Shown: positions 7,817 to 16,928 of the stretch, piece by piece
Position numbering within the stretch: position 1 is the stretch's first letter
Layout of the letters: each line of letters begins with the position of its first letter
DNA from: Bacteroidota bacterium
GTDB lineage: Bacteria; Bacteroidota; Bacteroidia; Flavobacteriales; Weeksellaceae
DNA length: 64,000 nucleotides
NCBI GenBank assembly: GCA_023386965.1
Contig: JAEWIR010000012.1
Location: forward strand, 4,173-68,172
Reading direction: 5' to 3'
Program-made: the position numbers and the translations under genes
Notes under the pieces: generated by a model
Seen by the model: only the letters and a program-made list of their open reading frames with translations
Database searches by the model: none
What the model was told of the DNA's origin: nothing

Positions 7817-8404
7817 ATGAAAAAACTATTGATCAGCGCTTTGTTGGTGACCTCGCTTTCGGCTGTGGCGCAATACCGTTTACCGGCTGCCAGCCCAAGG
7901 GCTAAAGTGGAGCAGCAGTTCTCGACCTCCAAGATTACAGTAGATTACGGACGCCCTGGTGTTAAGGGCCGCAAGGTTTTCGGCGAACTCGTGCCATACG
8001 GCAAAGTGTGGCGCGCCGGAGCGAATTCCGCAACAAAGATCACCTTTGAACAGGCTGTAAACTTTGGCGGGAAAACGGTTCCGGCCGGGACATACGGCCT
8101 TTTCATTACTCCCACGGAAAAGGAGTGGAAGGTCATCTTAAACAAGGACGCCCAGCAGTGGGGTGCCTATACCTACGACGAAAAACTGAACGTGACCGAT
8201 GTTACCCTACCGGTGCAGAAACTGACTGAGAAACAAGAATGGTTTGAAATTGAGTTAAATCCGATGGACGATCACGCAGTGGATATGGTGATTAAATGGG
8301 ATATGCAAAAAGTGACTGTGCCGGTGAAGGTGGCCAAGCCCGAGACAGTTTCGCGTATTGTGGAAAAGCTGCGTGAGATCAACGCCATTGAGCGTGAGAA
8401 ATAA
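7817..8404 (+). CDS. DUF2911 secreted protein
   Basis: A 195-residue exported protein. The signal peptide MKKLLISALLVTSLSAVAQ ends at a likely cleavage site near residue 19. The mature part begins YRLPAASPRAKVEQQFSTSK, continues with VDYGRPGVKGRKVFG and WRAGANSATKITF, and matches the DUF2911 family common in Bacteroidota. The function is unknown; a periplasmic or surface location is likely. It is a single gene, convergent with the acetyltransferase gene whose stop codon directly abuts its own (8404/8405). The ATG at 7817 is supported by the signal peptide. Confidence 0.85.
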   Translation: MKKLLISALLVTSLSAVAQYRLPAASPRAKVEQQFSTSKITVDYGRPGVKGRKVFGELVPYGKVWRAGANSATKITFEQAVNFGGKTVPAGTYGLFITPTEKEWKVILNKDAQQWGAYTYDEKLNVTDVTLPVQKLTEKQEWFEIELNPMDDHAVDMVIKWDMQKVTVPVKVAKPETVSRIVEKLREINAIEREK

Positions 8405-8917
8405 TTATCTCAACAGCTTCTCGAAAGCCCGGCGTGCGCTGCCGCGGAAGTACACTTCACCGCAGTACACGTAATCCAGATTTTTAAAGATTTTCAGCAT
8501 GGCGGCGTTATCAAAATTGGTATCGGCGCGTATGCTGAAAATTTTGTTTTTAAGGGCCAGCGTTTCTACCGCTTTCAGGAGCTGCGTGGCCAAGCCTTTG
8601 CCGCCCGCATTCCTGTCCATGGCTAAACGGTGAATCACGTAATAATCGCCGTCACTTTGCCACTTTCCTTCAATTTCATTATAGGCCGGTTCATTATTTA
8701 AAATAATAGCTGCATAGCCGATGATTTTGCCGCCGGATTCAAACACATAACCCTGCTCCAGCGCAATGTCATTGTCTACAGTTTCCAGGTTAGGGTAGCC
8801 GTCCTGCCACTGCGCCGAGCCCTGTTCCTTACGGAGTTGGATGGCGGCACTTAGGATGTCCCAGATTTTGGGACTGTCGGCTGGAGTGGCTTTACGGAGG
8901 GTGGGAGTAGGAGACAA
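8405..8917 (-). CDS. GNAT-family N-acetyltransferase
   Basis: A 170-residue GNAT acyltransferase. Its N-terminus (LRKATPADSPKIWDIL) is the usual first strand and helix. The acetyl-CoA site is RLAMDRNAGGKGLATQLL near residues 107-124, with the downstream SIRADTNFDNAAMLKIFKNL segment typical of GNAT enzymes. The substrate cannot be told. The only plausible start is TTG at 8917, because the first internal Met would remove the N-terminal fold, so the start remains uncertain. The DUF2007 gene upstream on the same strand may be co-transcribed. Confidence 0.8.
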   Translation of the reverse strand: MSPTPTLRKATPADSPKIWDILSAAIQLRKEQGSAQWQDGYPNLETVDNDIALEQGYVFESGGKIIGYAAIILNNEPAYNEIEGKWQSDGDYYVIHRLAMDRNAGGKGLATQLLKAVETLALKNKIFSIRADTNFDNAAMLKIFKNLDYVYCGEVYFRGSARRAFEKLLR

Positions 8918-8975
8918 GATGAAAGTAAAATGTAAAAAGAGGAAAGAGAAAAGAGGAAAGAGGCGATCGTGCTAT

Positions 8976-9191
8976 TTATACTTTTTCGTTTTCCTGCAGC
9001 CAGGCATCGATGATTTTAAAGGCTCTAGCTTCGTCGGGGAGGTCCACAAAAAGGGAGGCGAGGCCATTGTCTTCCTTGGGATGATCGGCCCCGGAATCTG
9101 TAACGGCAATACCGGCATCTTCCAGCAGCGCCTTCACCGTAATGATTTCTTTTTCTGATTCACTTTCAAAAACAGGCACCGGATTTTTCAT
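8976..9191 (-). CDS. DUF2007 small protein
   Basis: A 71-residue protein resembling the DUF2007 (putative signal-transducing) family. It has a ferredoxin-like alternation: VPVFESESEKEIITVKALLEDAGI, then a central acidic loop, then LFVDLPDEARAFKIIDAWLQE. No catalytic residues are evident. The ATG at 9191 is the natural start. It precedes the acetyltransferase gene by 58 bp on the same strand. Confidence 0.7.
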   Translation of the reverse strand: MKNPVPVFESESEKEIITVKALLEDAGIAVTDSGADHPKEDNGLASLFVDLPDEARAFKIIDAWLQENEKV

Positions 9192-9430
9192 AAGTTCTAT
9201 TTTTAAGGACTAAATTAAGGAAATTAGCCGCATGATGACAAAGGATATTTTAAATTTCGTTTTCCAAAAGGTCTTGTAGGCTGGCTGTTTCGGCATGAGA
9301 AAATCGTTACCGCGGATGTATTACAACAATGGGACTTTTCACAAAGCCTGATTTGAAAAACTAAGATTTACTTAACAGCAAAACTGTGTTGGGAACCAGG
9401 GATCCCCGCTTATTCGGCAGGGGCTGCCTT

Positions 9431-10084
9431 TCATTCTGTCAGTATTTTAGAGGTATATTTCGTCACGAAATCTCGTAGAAATGAGTCAATAAACTCGTCC
9501 GAACTCCCGTCTTTTTGAAAGTCTGACTTTATTTTTTTGTATTCTGCGGTCTGTTTAAAGGCCTGAAACTGTCGCTCCTTAAATTTTTCATACTGTTTGT
9601 ATTTAAATCGTTTTTCCCGTTTTAAGTCACCTTTGTTGAATTCCAATAAGATATAGTTTTTATAAGTTGAACCATATCCCATATGAACATAGTTTACCAA
9701 TTTACCGTGTGGTATTGCAAGTAGTCCTGTCAGCCAATTTATTTTTACAACTTTCTGACCCGGAAAAACTTCTGAAATTACACTCTTCCATTTATATGGA
9801 TAAGATTCTTTTGATGTCGTGTCGTGGTATTGAATCTCAATATCCTTTAAATAGAGTTGACTGTCCTTAACTTCAAAAGTCGCAACATATCCACGCCATA
9901 AAGCAGTCGACATAATCCCACCTTCAGGTCTTTTGTCGGGATTCTTTTCAAAATATTCTTCTAATGGATTACTGTGTAAATCATATTCTTTTCCAATGTA
10001 TATAATTTTGTCAGGATACTGTGCAGTTGCAAAAATTTTTACTGCTAAAAACAAAGTCAATATAATCGTTAAAAATGTCTTCAT
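9431..10084 (-). CDS. hypothetical exported protein
   Basis: A 217-residue protein I do not recognise. The first 20 residues (MKTFLTIILTLFLAVKIFAT) form a signal peptide or N-terminal anchor. The body is soluble, with aromatic-rich strands and a highly charged helix near residues 155-185 (KGDLKREKRFKYKQYEKF). It is A+T-rich compared with flanking core genes. The neighbour at 10237-10665 is also a minus-strand hypothetical, which suggests a small accessory patch. Confidence 0.7.
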   Translation of the reverse strand: MKTFLTIILTLFLAVKIFATAQYPDKIIYIGKEYDLHSNPLEEYFEKNPDKRPEGGIMSTALWRGYVATFEVKDSQLYLKDIEIQYHDTTSKESYPYKWKSVISEVFPGQKVVKINWLTGLLAIPHGKLVNYVHMGYGSTYKNYILLEFNKGDLKREKRFKYKQYEKFKERQFQAFKQTAEYKKIKSDFQKDGSSDEFIDSFLRDFVTKYTSKILTE

Positions 10085-10236
10085 ATTATTTAAGTGTCTG
10101 GTCTGTCAATATTAATCGCAATGTTTTGCGCACCGGCGCAGTAGATGTTTTGAAACACTAAACTGTCAGCCCAGCACCAAAGTTAAGGCTAGTTAGAATG
10201 TTCAATTGACCACGTAACCTGCCATTATTTTGATAT

Positions 10237-10665
10237 TTACAATTTTTGTAATTCTACTTTTCGCTTTCTCCGCCCGATTACATATGTCACGAAGCAAATA
10301 ATTAATAAGTAAGGTGCGTAGAGTATGAATGTCATTATTGCTTTTAATGGCCATCCTATTCCCATGATGCTTGTCTCAAGGCTTTTTACTTTGTCCAAAT
10401 TCTCTGGCAAAACTTTTCCATAAAATTCAGTTTCATTCATTCCGTCAATGTCATATCCGTAATGTTTAAGCAGAAGTAAGTCAGAAGTGTAGGACCACCA
10501 AGCAAAAATAATTGTTAGCAAGGCTGTCAGAAGCACTCCAATTATCAAATATGAAACGAACTTATATTTACTGTTTGTCCGATTAATGAAACGAAGTAAA
10601 AGAATTGGGCTTATCAAAAGTCCAACGAGTAATGTCAATGTAATTGCAGTTGCTAAAAATTCCAT
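10237..10665 (-). CDS. hypothetical integral membrane protein
   Basis: A 142-residue membrane protein of unknown function. Hydrophobic segments are visible around residues 4-27, 38-60 and 107-131, the last followed by a basic tail (GRRKRKVEL) that should be cytoplasmic by the positive-inside rule. It is A+T-rich and lies 152 bp upstream of the other hypothetical gene on the same strand. Confidence 0.65.
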   Translation of the reverse strand: MEFLATAITLTLLVGLLISPILLLRFINRTNSKYKFVSYLIIGVLLTALLTIIFAWWSYTSDLLLLKHYGYDIDGMNETEFYGKVLPENLDKVKSLETSIMGIGWPLKAIMTFILYAPYLLIICFVTYVIGRRKRKVELQKL

Positions 10666-11105
<440 letters not shown>

Positions 11106-11136
11106 AAAGCGCCCGGGAGCGCTTTTATTTTTTTTA
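11106..11136 (+). terminator. orphan hairpin with T tract
   Basis: AAAGCGC (11106-11112) / GCGCTTT (11119-11125) with a CCGGGA loop, followed by TATTTTTTTTA. No plus-strand gene lies directly upstream. A second inverted repeat (TTATTTCCG around 11134 / CGGAAATAA around 11175) encloses CAAAAGC/GCTTTTG, so three nested or adjacent hairpins fill 11106-11208. Confidence 0.5.
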
Positions 11137-11190
11137 TTTCCGCCCACTTACAAAAGCAGGGCTTTTGCCGTTGCCGGAAATAAAAAAAAA

Positions 11191-11216
11191 CCGAAACTTG
11201 CGTTTCGGCTTTTTTT
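11191..11216 (-). terminator. tRNA-Ser terminator (bidirectional)
   Basis: CCGAAAC (11191-11197) / GTTTCGG (11202-11208) with a TTGC loop. On the minus strand it is followed by a T tract (A-run 11182-11190 on the plus strand) and lies just downstream of the tRNA-Ser gene. A T-run at 11210-11216 makes it usable on the plus strand too. Confidence 0.75.
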
Positions 11217-11218
11217 GC

Positions 11219-11302
11219 GGAGAAAGAGGGATTCGAACCCCCGGACCTGTTACAGTCAACAGTTTTCAAGACTGCCGCAATCGACCACTCTGCCATTTCT
11301 CC
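11219..11302 (-). tRNA. tRNA-Ser (anticodon UGA)
   Basis: The minus strand starts GGAGAAATGGCAGAGTGGTC and ends with the T-arm GGTTCGAATCC followed by CTCTTTCTCC. The 7-bp acceptor stem GGAGAAA/TTTCTCC pairs fully. The anticodon arm CAGTCTTGAAAACTG places TGA in the loop, decoding UCA and related serine codons. A long variable arm (TTGACTGTAACAG region) is as expected for tRNA-Ser. The CCA end is not encoded. Confidence 0.95.
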
Positions 11303-11389
11303 AGTATTCGGTCTTCTGTTTTCAGTGGTGCAAATATAGACTTCTTCACAAAACCTGCAAAATATTTGGGGATAATTTTTTCGTCGATG

Positions 11390-11815
11390 TTGAGATTGGT
11401 GACTGGTGACTGGAGGATGGTGACTGGAGACTTGTGATTGGTGATTGGTGGTTGGTGATTGGTCGCTGGAGGATGAAAGATGGAGGATGAAAGATGGAGG
11501 CTAAGGTTGAGGTTGAGGTTGAGGATGGGGATGGAAGATGGAGGATGGAGGTTGGTGGGAAGTGACGGGTGGAGGGGATTAGGGATTGGGATTAGGGTTT
11601 TGTGGTTAGTGATTGGTGGATTGAGATTGGAAGATGGAGGCTAAGGTTAAGGTTAAGGTTGAGGTTGAGGTTGAGGATGGGGTGGTGGTTGGATGATGGA
11701 TGATGGAAGAGGGAAGAGGGAAGAGGGAGGATGGAGGGTAGTGATGGGTGGAGGGATTAGTGAATGATAGTTGTTAGTTGGGTGAAAGAGTGGAGGAGTG
11801 GAGGAGTTTAGGAGC
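11390..11815 (+). repeat. C-poor, G-rich low-complexity tract with direct repeats
   Basis: About 425 bp almost free of C on the plus strand, built from degenerate units such as GATTGGTGACTGG, GGAAGATGGAGG and GAGGTT. The block GATGGAGGCTAAGGTT plus (GAGGTT)n plus GAGGATGGGG occurs twice, near 11493-11530 and 11633-11681. No long ORF in it looks like protein. It follows the tRNA-Ser gene upstream side and precedes the efflux operon. Confidence 0.85.
11575..11597 (+). other. G-quadruplex motif
   Basis: Four G3 tracts with loops ATTA, ATT and ATTA (11575-11597). This is a canonical intramolecular G-quadruplex pattern and resembles telomere-type TTAGGG repeats, by sequence only. Confidence 0.7.
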
Positions 11816-11884
11816 ACATGGGTATTTCTGTTCCAGGCGACAGGAAATAGAAACAATACCCGCTTAAAAATAATAACCGGTTTA

Positions 11885-11985
11885 CTAACTCAAACACCCA
11901 AACACTTAAATATTCAGACACCGAATCCCCCAATCACTCAAACACTCAATTACACAAATCCTCAACCCAAAATCACCTGCGACTG
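11885..11985 (+). repeat. G-poor, CA-rich tract
   Basis: About 100 bp nearly free of G (ACTCAAACACCCAAACAC, CCCAATCACTCAAACACTC and similar). It resembles the reverse complement of the preceding G-rich tract in composition and in short words such as ATCCTCAACC, so the low-complexity block switches strand near 11830-11880. Confidence 0.6.
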
Positions 11986-12006
11986 ATTTCATCTATACTC
12001 ATCATT

Positions 12007-12028
12007 TGGTTCGTTTTTAACCGAACCA
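12007..12028. promoter_or_regulatory. candidate operator of the MarR/GbsR-type regulator
   Basis: Inverted repeat TGGTTCG (12007-12013) / CGAACCA (12022-12028), 8-nt spacer. It lies 5 nt upstream of the -7 box at 12034, where a repressor would block RNA polymerase. MarR-family regulators commonly bind such sites in their own promoters. Confidence 0.6.
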
Positions 12029-12033
12029 TTTAG

Positions 12034-12041
12034 TAATTTTG
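12034..12041 (+). promoter_or_regulatory. -7 box of the efflux operon
   Basis: TAATTTTG, an exact TAnnTTTG match, 18 nt before ATG 12060. TTTG at 12005-12008 may be the -33 element although the spacing is wide. Confidence 0.6.
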
Positions 12042-12059
12042 TGGAATAAGCCCGAGCTG

Positions 12060-12503
12060 ATGCCTAAAACACTGAAGATTGACCAGCAGATTTTTCAGGA
12101 TCTGGTCACCTTTTACAGCGAAACCTTTCATCTTCCGCCACTTGCGGCCAAGATTTATGCATACCTTCTTTTCGACTTCGAAAAGAAGGGAATCAGTTTT
12201 GATGAGTTCGTTGAAATTTTCTGTGCCAGCAAAAGTTCGGTATCCTCCAATATCAGTATCCTCCTCACGATGCAGCTTATTCAAGATTTTAATAAGATCA
12301 ACGAGAGGAAGCGCTATTTTGTAGTGAACGACAACTTCCTGAAACTGCGCTATACCCAGATTATTGAGCGCCTGAGCAAAGAACTGGAAATCCTGGACAG
12401 CATACAGGAGTTCCGCGGCGAGACCGACGAAAAATACAGGGTGTACAAGGAACTGATGAGCACCAATATCAACAATATCAAGAATTCATTAAGCAAACTA
12501 TAA
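12060..12503 (+). CDS. GbsR/MarR-type transcriptional regulator
   Basis: A 147-residue winged-helix regulator. LPPLAAKIYAYLLF (about residues 28-41) and FVEIFCASKSSVSSNISILL (about 52-72) match the HTH of the GbsR/MarR group, followed by the wing INERKRYFVV and C-terminal helices for dimerisation. The frame extends to TTG 12039, but that codon is inside the -7 box, so ATG 12060 is the start. It leads a four-gene cluster with an RND efflux pump, 1 nt before the membrane-fusion gene, and a palindrome overlaps its promoter. Local autorepression and derepression by pump substrates is the likely logic (inference). Confidence 0.85.
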   Translation: MPKTLKIDQQIFQDLVTFYSETFHLPPLAAKIYAYLLFDFEKKGISFDEFVEIFCASKSSVSSNISILLTMQLIQDFNKINERKRYFVVNDNFLKLRYTQIIERLSKELEILDSIQEFRGETDEKYRVYKELMSTNINNIKNSLSKL

Positions 12504-12504
12504 G

Positions 12505-13734
12505 ATGCAGAATAAGATTATACTTTTCAGTCTGGCCGCCCTGGTTGTGACTGCGTGCAAGAAAACCGACGACAAACCGCCACAGGGTCCCAAGGCTGTT
12601 AACACTGTACAGGTGGAGACACGTAATGTAACCGCCTATTCGGAATATCCTGCCTCCATACAGGGGCGGGTGAACAATGAGGTAAGGGCCAAGATCCAGG
12701 GATACATCACCCAGGTTTTGGTTGATGAAGGGCAATACGTGACCAAAGGTCAGCCCCTTTTTCGCCTCGAAACCAATTCGTTAAGTCAGACAGCCGCGGC
12801 AGCTAATGCCGGTATCGGCGCGGCGCGTTCCAATTTTGCGGCAGCTGAGGCGAGTGTGACCGCCGCACAGGCAGGTGTAAACGCCGCAAAAGTGGAGGTG
12901 GACAAGCTTCGTCCGCTGGTAGAAAAGAACATTATCAGTTCCGTACAGCTGCAGACCGCGCAGGCCAATCTGGCACGGGCGCAGGCGCAGCTTCAGCAGG
13001 CAGTTGCCGCCAAACAGCAGGCAGGCGCGGGTGTTTCGCAGGCGCAGGCAACCTATCAGGGCGTGAGGGAAAATATTAATTATTCCGTGATCCGGTCGCC
13101 CATCTCGGGTGTACTGGGAAAAATCAATATGAGGAACGGAAGCCTGGTGGGACCCTCCGATCCCATGCCCATCTCCACTGTGTCGGATACAAGCGGCCTC
13201 TATGCTTATTTCTCCATGAACGAAAGGGAATATCTTGATTTCCTGAAGAATTCCTACGGATCCACGCTGGCAGAAAAACTCAAAAACATGCCGATGGTGG
13301 AGCTGTTGCTGGCCAACGGTGAGGTTTATAAAGAAAAAGGCCGGATTGAAGCCGTAACCGGTGCCATCGATCCGTCCACGGGAAGCATACAGTTCCGTGT
13401 ATCACTGCCTAACCCGGACAAACTGCTGAGCAACGGCAACAGCGGCACCATACGCGTTCCGCGTCTGTACGACGGTGTACTGGTGGTTCCCGAAAGCGCC
13501 ACCTATGAGCAGCAGGGACTGGTATACGTTTATAAGGTGGTAAAGGATACCGCAAAGACCGCTGTCATTGATGTGACTGACCGTGCCGGAAATATGGTGA
13601 TCATAAGAAGTGGTGCCAAAAAAGGCGAGACCGTGGTGGCGGAAGGAACAGGCGGCCTGAAATCGGGAACACCTGTGAAACCTACGCCGGTGAAGTTTGA
13701 TGATGTTGTAAATGCGATAAAGCCTATATTCTAA
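12505..13734 (+). CDS. RND efflux periplasmic adaptor (membrane fusion protein)
   Basis: The AcrA/MexA-type adaptor joins the inner-membrane RND pump to the outer-membrane channel. The 409-residue protein has a lipoprotein signal peptide with lipobox VVTAC (Cys18). After a lipoyl half (NNEVRAKIQGYITQVLVDEG) comes an Ala/Gln-rich coiled-coil hairpin (about residues 105-185), the returning lipoyl half (SVIRSPISGVLGKINMRNGS), a beta-barrel domain and a membrane-proximal domain. It starts 1 nt after the regulator stop and is followed at 9 bp by the pump gene, so all are one operon. Confidence 0.95.
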   Translation: MQNKIILFSLAALVVTACKKTDDKPPQGPKAVNTVQVETRNVTAYSEYPASIQGRVNNEVRAKIQGYITQVLVDEGQYVTKGQPLFRLETNSLSQTAAAANAGIGAARSNFAAAEASVTAAQAGVNAAKVEVDKLRPLVEKNIISSVQLQTAQANLARAQAQLQQAVAAKQQAGAGVSQAQATYQGVRENINYSVIRSPISGVLGKINMRNGSLVGPSDPMPISTVSDTSGLYAYFSMNEREYLDFLKNSYGSTLAEKLKNMPMVELLLANGEVYKEKGRIEAVTGAIDPSTGSIQFRVSLPNPDKLLSNGNSGTIRVPRLYDGVLVVPESATYEQQGLVYVYKVVKDTAKTAVIDVTDRAGNMVIIRSGAKKGETVVAEGTGGLKSGTPVKPTPVKFDDVVNAIKPIF

Positions 13735-13743
13735 GCAACTGGT

Positions 13744-16700
13744 ATGATTAAAAAATTTATAAACAGACCGGTACTGTCAACGGTTATATCCATTCTGATC
13801 GTCATCCTGGGTATCCTGGGTCTGGTGGCCCTGCCGGTGACTCAGTATCCGGATATCGCGCCGCCGACGGTCCGGATATCGGCCAATTACACGGGTGCCA
13901 ATGCACAAACCGTGATGAACAGTGTAATTATTCCGATCGAAGAGCAGGTGAACGGGGTGGAAGGCATGGATTATATTTCGTCGTCGGCCGGTAATAATGG
14001 TTCAGCCTCTATCCAGGTGTTCTTTAAGCAGGGCATTGATCCCGATATTGCCGCGGTGAACGTGCAGAACCAGGTACAGCGTGCGCTTCCTCTGCTGCCC
14101 TCGGAGGTGACGCGGTCCGGTGTTCAGGTGAACAAGCAGCAGACGAGTGCCCTGATGTTCCTTTCCTTCTATACTTCGAATCCGGATCTTGATGAGGTTT
14201 GGCTTCAGAACTATATGAACATCAACATTATCCCGGCCATCAAAAGGGTGAATGGTGTGGGTGATGCTTCAGCTTTTGGCGGCAAAACCTATTCCATGAG
14301 AATCTGGCTGGACCCCGCGAAAATGGCGGCTTATGGTCTGGAGCCTTCCGAAGTTTCGGAAGTCATCAGCGAACAGTCGCGCGAGGCGGCAGCCGGACAG
14401 TTGGGTGAGAACAGCGGAAGTTCCTTTCAGTATGTAATTACCTACAAGGGAAAGCATGACGAGGTGGAGGAATACGAAAACATCGTAGTACGTGCTTTAG
14501 GCAACGGTGAATATCTGCGGCTGAAAGATGTGGCGGATATTAAACTCGAGGCTTTATCCTACGGGGGTATCGGTGAAAATAACGGGCGCCGTTCGGTAAG
14601 TATGGGTATCTTCCAGACACCGGGTTCCAACGCGCAGAATATCATCAAAGACATCAAGAGTTTATTGGAAGAAACCGAAAAGACCCTTCCTGAAGGCATT
14701 GGCTACAGCATTAACTTTGACACCAATGACTTCCTGGAAGCTTCCATCAATAAAGTGATTGTAACGCTGATTGAAGCGTTCGTCCTGGTATTCCTGGTGG
14801 TCTTCCTGTTCCTGCAGGATTTCCGTTCCACGCTAATTCCCGCCATTGCGGTACCGGTGTCCATTATCGGTACATTATTTTTCCTGAATCTGCTTGGTTA
14901 TTCCCTGAACCTGCTCACTCTTTTCGCGCTTGTTCTGGCGATCGGGATCGTGGTAGATGACGCCATTGTGGTAGTGGAGGCAGTGCATGCCAAACTGGAA
15001 CAGGGGTATACGGATGCCAAGAAAGCGACGGTCTCTGCTATGGACGAAATCACAGGGGCCATTATCTCAATTACCCTGGTGATGGCGGCGGTATTCATTC
15101 CGGTGACCTTCCTGCAGGGCCCCACGGGGGTTTTCTATCAGCAGTTCGGTATTACGCTGATCATTGCGATCCTGATCTCTGCGGTGAATGCGCTTACCTT
15201 AAGTCCCGTACTGTGTTCCCTTTTCCTTAAGCCGTCTGCACATCATCATAAAGCGTATTCAGAGATGAATTTCGGCCAGAAATTCTTCGCCAAATTCAAT
15301 ATCGGTTTCCGTGCCGTCACCAATAAATACGGTCGTTCGTTTGTATACCTGCTGCGGCACAAGTGGATTACTTTGCTGATTTTTGCGGCAGGTGCCTTAA
15401 CCTTCTGGTGGGCCAATTCCACCATGCCTACAGGATTTATTCCGAAGGAAGACCGTGGTATTATCTTTACCGATGTTCAGCTGCCACCGGGTTCGTCCAT
15501 GGAGCGCACCTATAATGTGCTGAAAGACCTTCAGGAAGAAGCCCGTAAGATTCCGGGGGTACAGAATGTCACCTTTACTGCCAGCCGCGGATTCATGTCC
15601 GGACAGGGTTCCAATGTGGGTCAGGCTTTCGTAAGGCTGAAACCATTTGACGAAAGAGGCAGGGAAGACGGTCAGGATGTGGAAACCATTACCAAAAAGC
15701 TGTTTGGTCTCACCGGAAAGTATCCCGATGCGAAAATTGTATTCTTTTCGCCGCCAAGTGTTCCCGGTTTCGGGCAGAGCGACGGTTTCTCGGCAGTTTT
15801 GCTGGATAAGTCCGGCGGCGAGCTTACAGAACTGAACGGTGTGACCCAGGAATTCATAGGTTCGCTGATGCAGCGACCTGAAATCCAATTTGCCTCCACG
15901 AGTTTCAATACGAATTATCCCCAGTACGAAATGGTGATCAACGTGCCACGTGCTAAGGAAAGTGGGGTGTCCGTAAACAATATCCTAAGCACCATGCAGG
16001 GCTATATCGGCGGAATCTATTCCTCCGACTTTACCAAATACGGAAAACAGTTCCGGGTAATGATACAGGCGCTGCCGGACAACAGGAAATCTCCGGAAAG
16101 CCTGAACGGTCTCTATGTGAAGACGAATTCGGGAGCCATGGCGCCTATTTCGCAGTTCCTTACGCTGGAGCGTTCCTTCGGACCGCAGTCCATTGAGCGC
16201 TATAATCTTTTCACCTCGGTGAGTATCAGCGGATCTACTAACCCCGGTTTTTCTACAGGTGATGCCATTAAAGCGGTGCAGGAAACGGCCGCTAATCTGC
16301 CTGGTGATTATGATGTGGAATTCACCGGACTTACCAAGGAGGAAATGAGCGCCGGGTCGCAAACCTATATTATCTTCCTGCTGAGCTTCATCTTTGTGTA
16401 CTTTATCCTGGCGGCGCAGTACGAGAGTTATATCCTTCCGTTTGCGGTGATTATCTCGCTGCCGCTGGGTGTGATCGGTGCCTATTTCGGGCAAAGGGTC
16501 TTCGGCCTGGAGAACAATATCTATTTCCAGATTGCCATTATCATGCTGATCGGACTTTTGGCCAAAAATGCAATTCTTATTGTTGAATTTGCACTGCAGC
16601 GCCGTCATCACGGGGAAACCCTTGCCATGTCGGCAATCAATGCCGCGAAAGCCCGACTGAGGCCTATCCTTATGACGTCCTTCGCCTTTATATTCGGTAT

Positions 16701-16890
16701 GTTGCCCCTGGTATTTGCAAGCGGAATCGGTTCCGTGGGTAATAGGTCCATCGGGACCGGCGCAGCTATGGGACTTCTGATAGGTACTTTCTTCGGTCTG
16801 CTTTCCATTCCTGTGCTGTACGTTATTTTTCAGGCACTGCACGAAAAGATAGTTCCGATTAAAAAGGAGAAGGTTAATTTAAGCGAATAG
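13744..16890 (+). CDS. RND multidrug efflux pump (HAE1/AcrB family)
   Basis: Inner-membrane proton/drug antiporter of the tripartite pump. At 1048 residues it matches AcrB in length. The N-terminus MIKKFINRPVLSTVISILIV is the usual TM1. It has twelve TM segments in two clusters and two large periplasmic loops. TM4 carries LALVLAIGIVVDDAIVVVE, with the two Asp residues of the proton relay. The second TM cluster includes IIMLIGLLAKNAILIVEFA, with the relay Lys. The exact drugs cannot be predicted. Co-transcribed with the adaptor and channel genes. Confidence 0.96.
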   Translation: MIKKFINRPVLSTVISILIVILGILGLVALPVTQYPDIAPPTVRISANYTGANAQTVMNSVIIPIEEQVNGVEGMDYISSSAGNNGSASIQVFFKQGIDPDIAAVNVQNQVQRALPLLPSEVTRSGVQVNKQQTSALMFLSFYTSNPDLDEVWLQNYMNINIIPAIKRVNGVGDASAFGGKTYSMRIWLDPAKMAAYGLEPSEVSEVISEQSREAAAGQLGENSGSSFQYVITYKGKHDEVEEYENIVVRALGNGEYLRLKDVADIKLEALSYGGIGENNGRRSVSMGIFQTPGSNAQNIIKDIKSLLEETEKTLPEGIGYSINFDTNDFLEASINKVIVTLIEAFVLVFLVVFLFLQDFRSTLIPAIAVPVSIIGTLFFLNLLGYSLNLLTLFALVLAIGIVVDDAIVVVEAVHAKLEQGYTDAKKATVSAMDEITGAIISITLVMAAVFIPVTFLQGPTGVFYQQFGITLIIAILISAVNALTLSPVLCSLFLKPSAHHHKAYSEMNFGQKFFAKFNIGFRAVTNKYGRSFVYLLRHKWITLLIFAAGALTFWWANSTMPTGFIPKEDRGIIFTDVQLPPGSSMERTYNVLKDLQEEARKIPGVQNVTFTASRGFMSGQGSNVGQAFVRLKPFDERGREDGQDVETITKKLFGLTGKYPDAKIVFFSPPSVPGFGQSDGFSAVLLDKSGGELTELNGVTQEFIGSLMQRPEIQFASTSFNTNYPQYEMVINVPRAKESGVSVNNILSTMQGYIGGIYSSDFTKYGKQFRVMIQALPDNRKSPESLNGLYVKTNSGAMAPISQFLTLERSFGPQSIERYNLFTSVSISGSTNPGFSTGDAIKAVQETAANLPGDYDVEFTGLTKEEMSAGSQTYIIFLLSFIFVYFILAAQYESYILPFAVIISLPLGVIGAYFGQRVFGLENNIYFQIAIIMLIGLLAKNAILIVEFALQRRHHGETLAMSAINAAKARLRPILMTSFAFIFGMLPLVFASGIGSVGNRSIGTGAAMGLLIGTFFGLLSIPVLYVIFQALHEKIVPIKKEKVNLSE

Positions 16891-16928
16891 CCACCCGGCT
16901 ACTTTTTAACAGCGTTAAAATCTTACTG

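Noticed and set aside
15985..16842. Long minus-strand frame (285 codons) opposite the RND pump gene
   Set aside because: It is rich in His, Gln and Arg with no domain or signal, as expected for an antisense shadow of a well-supported RND gene.
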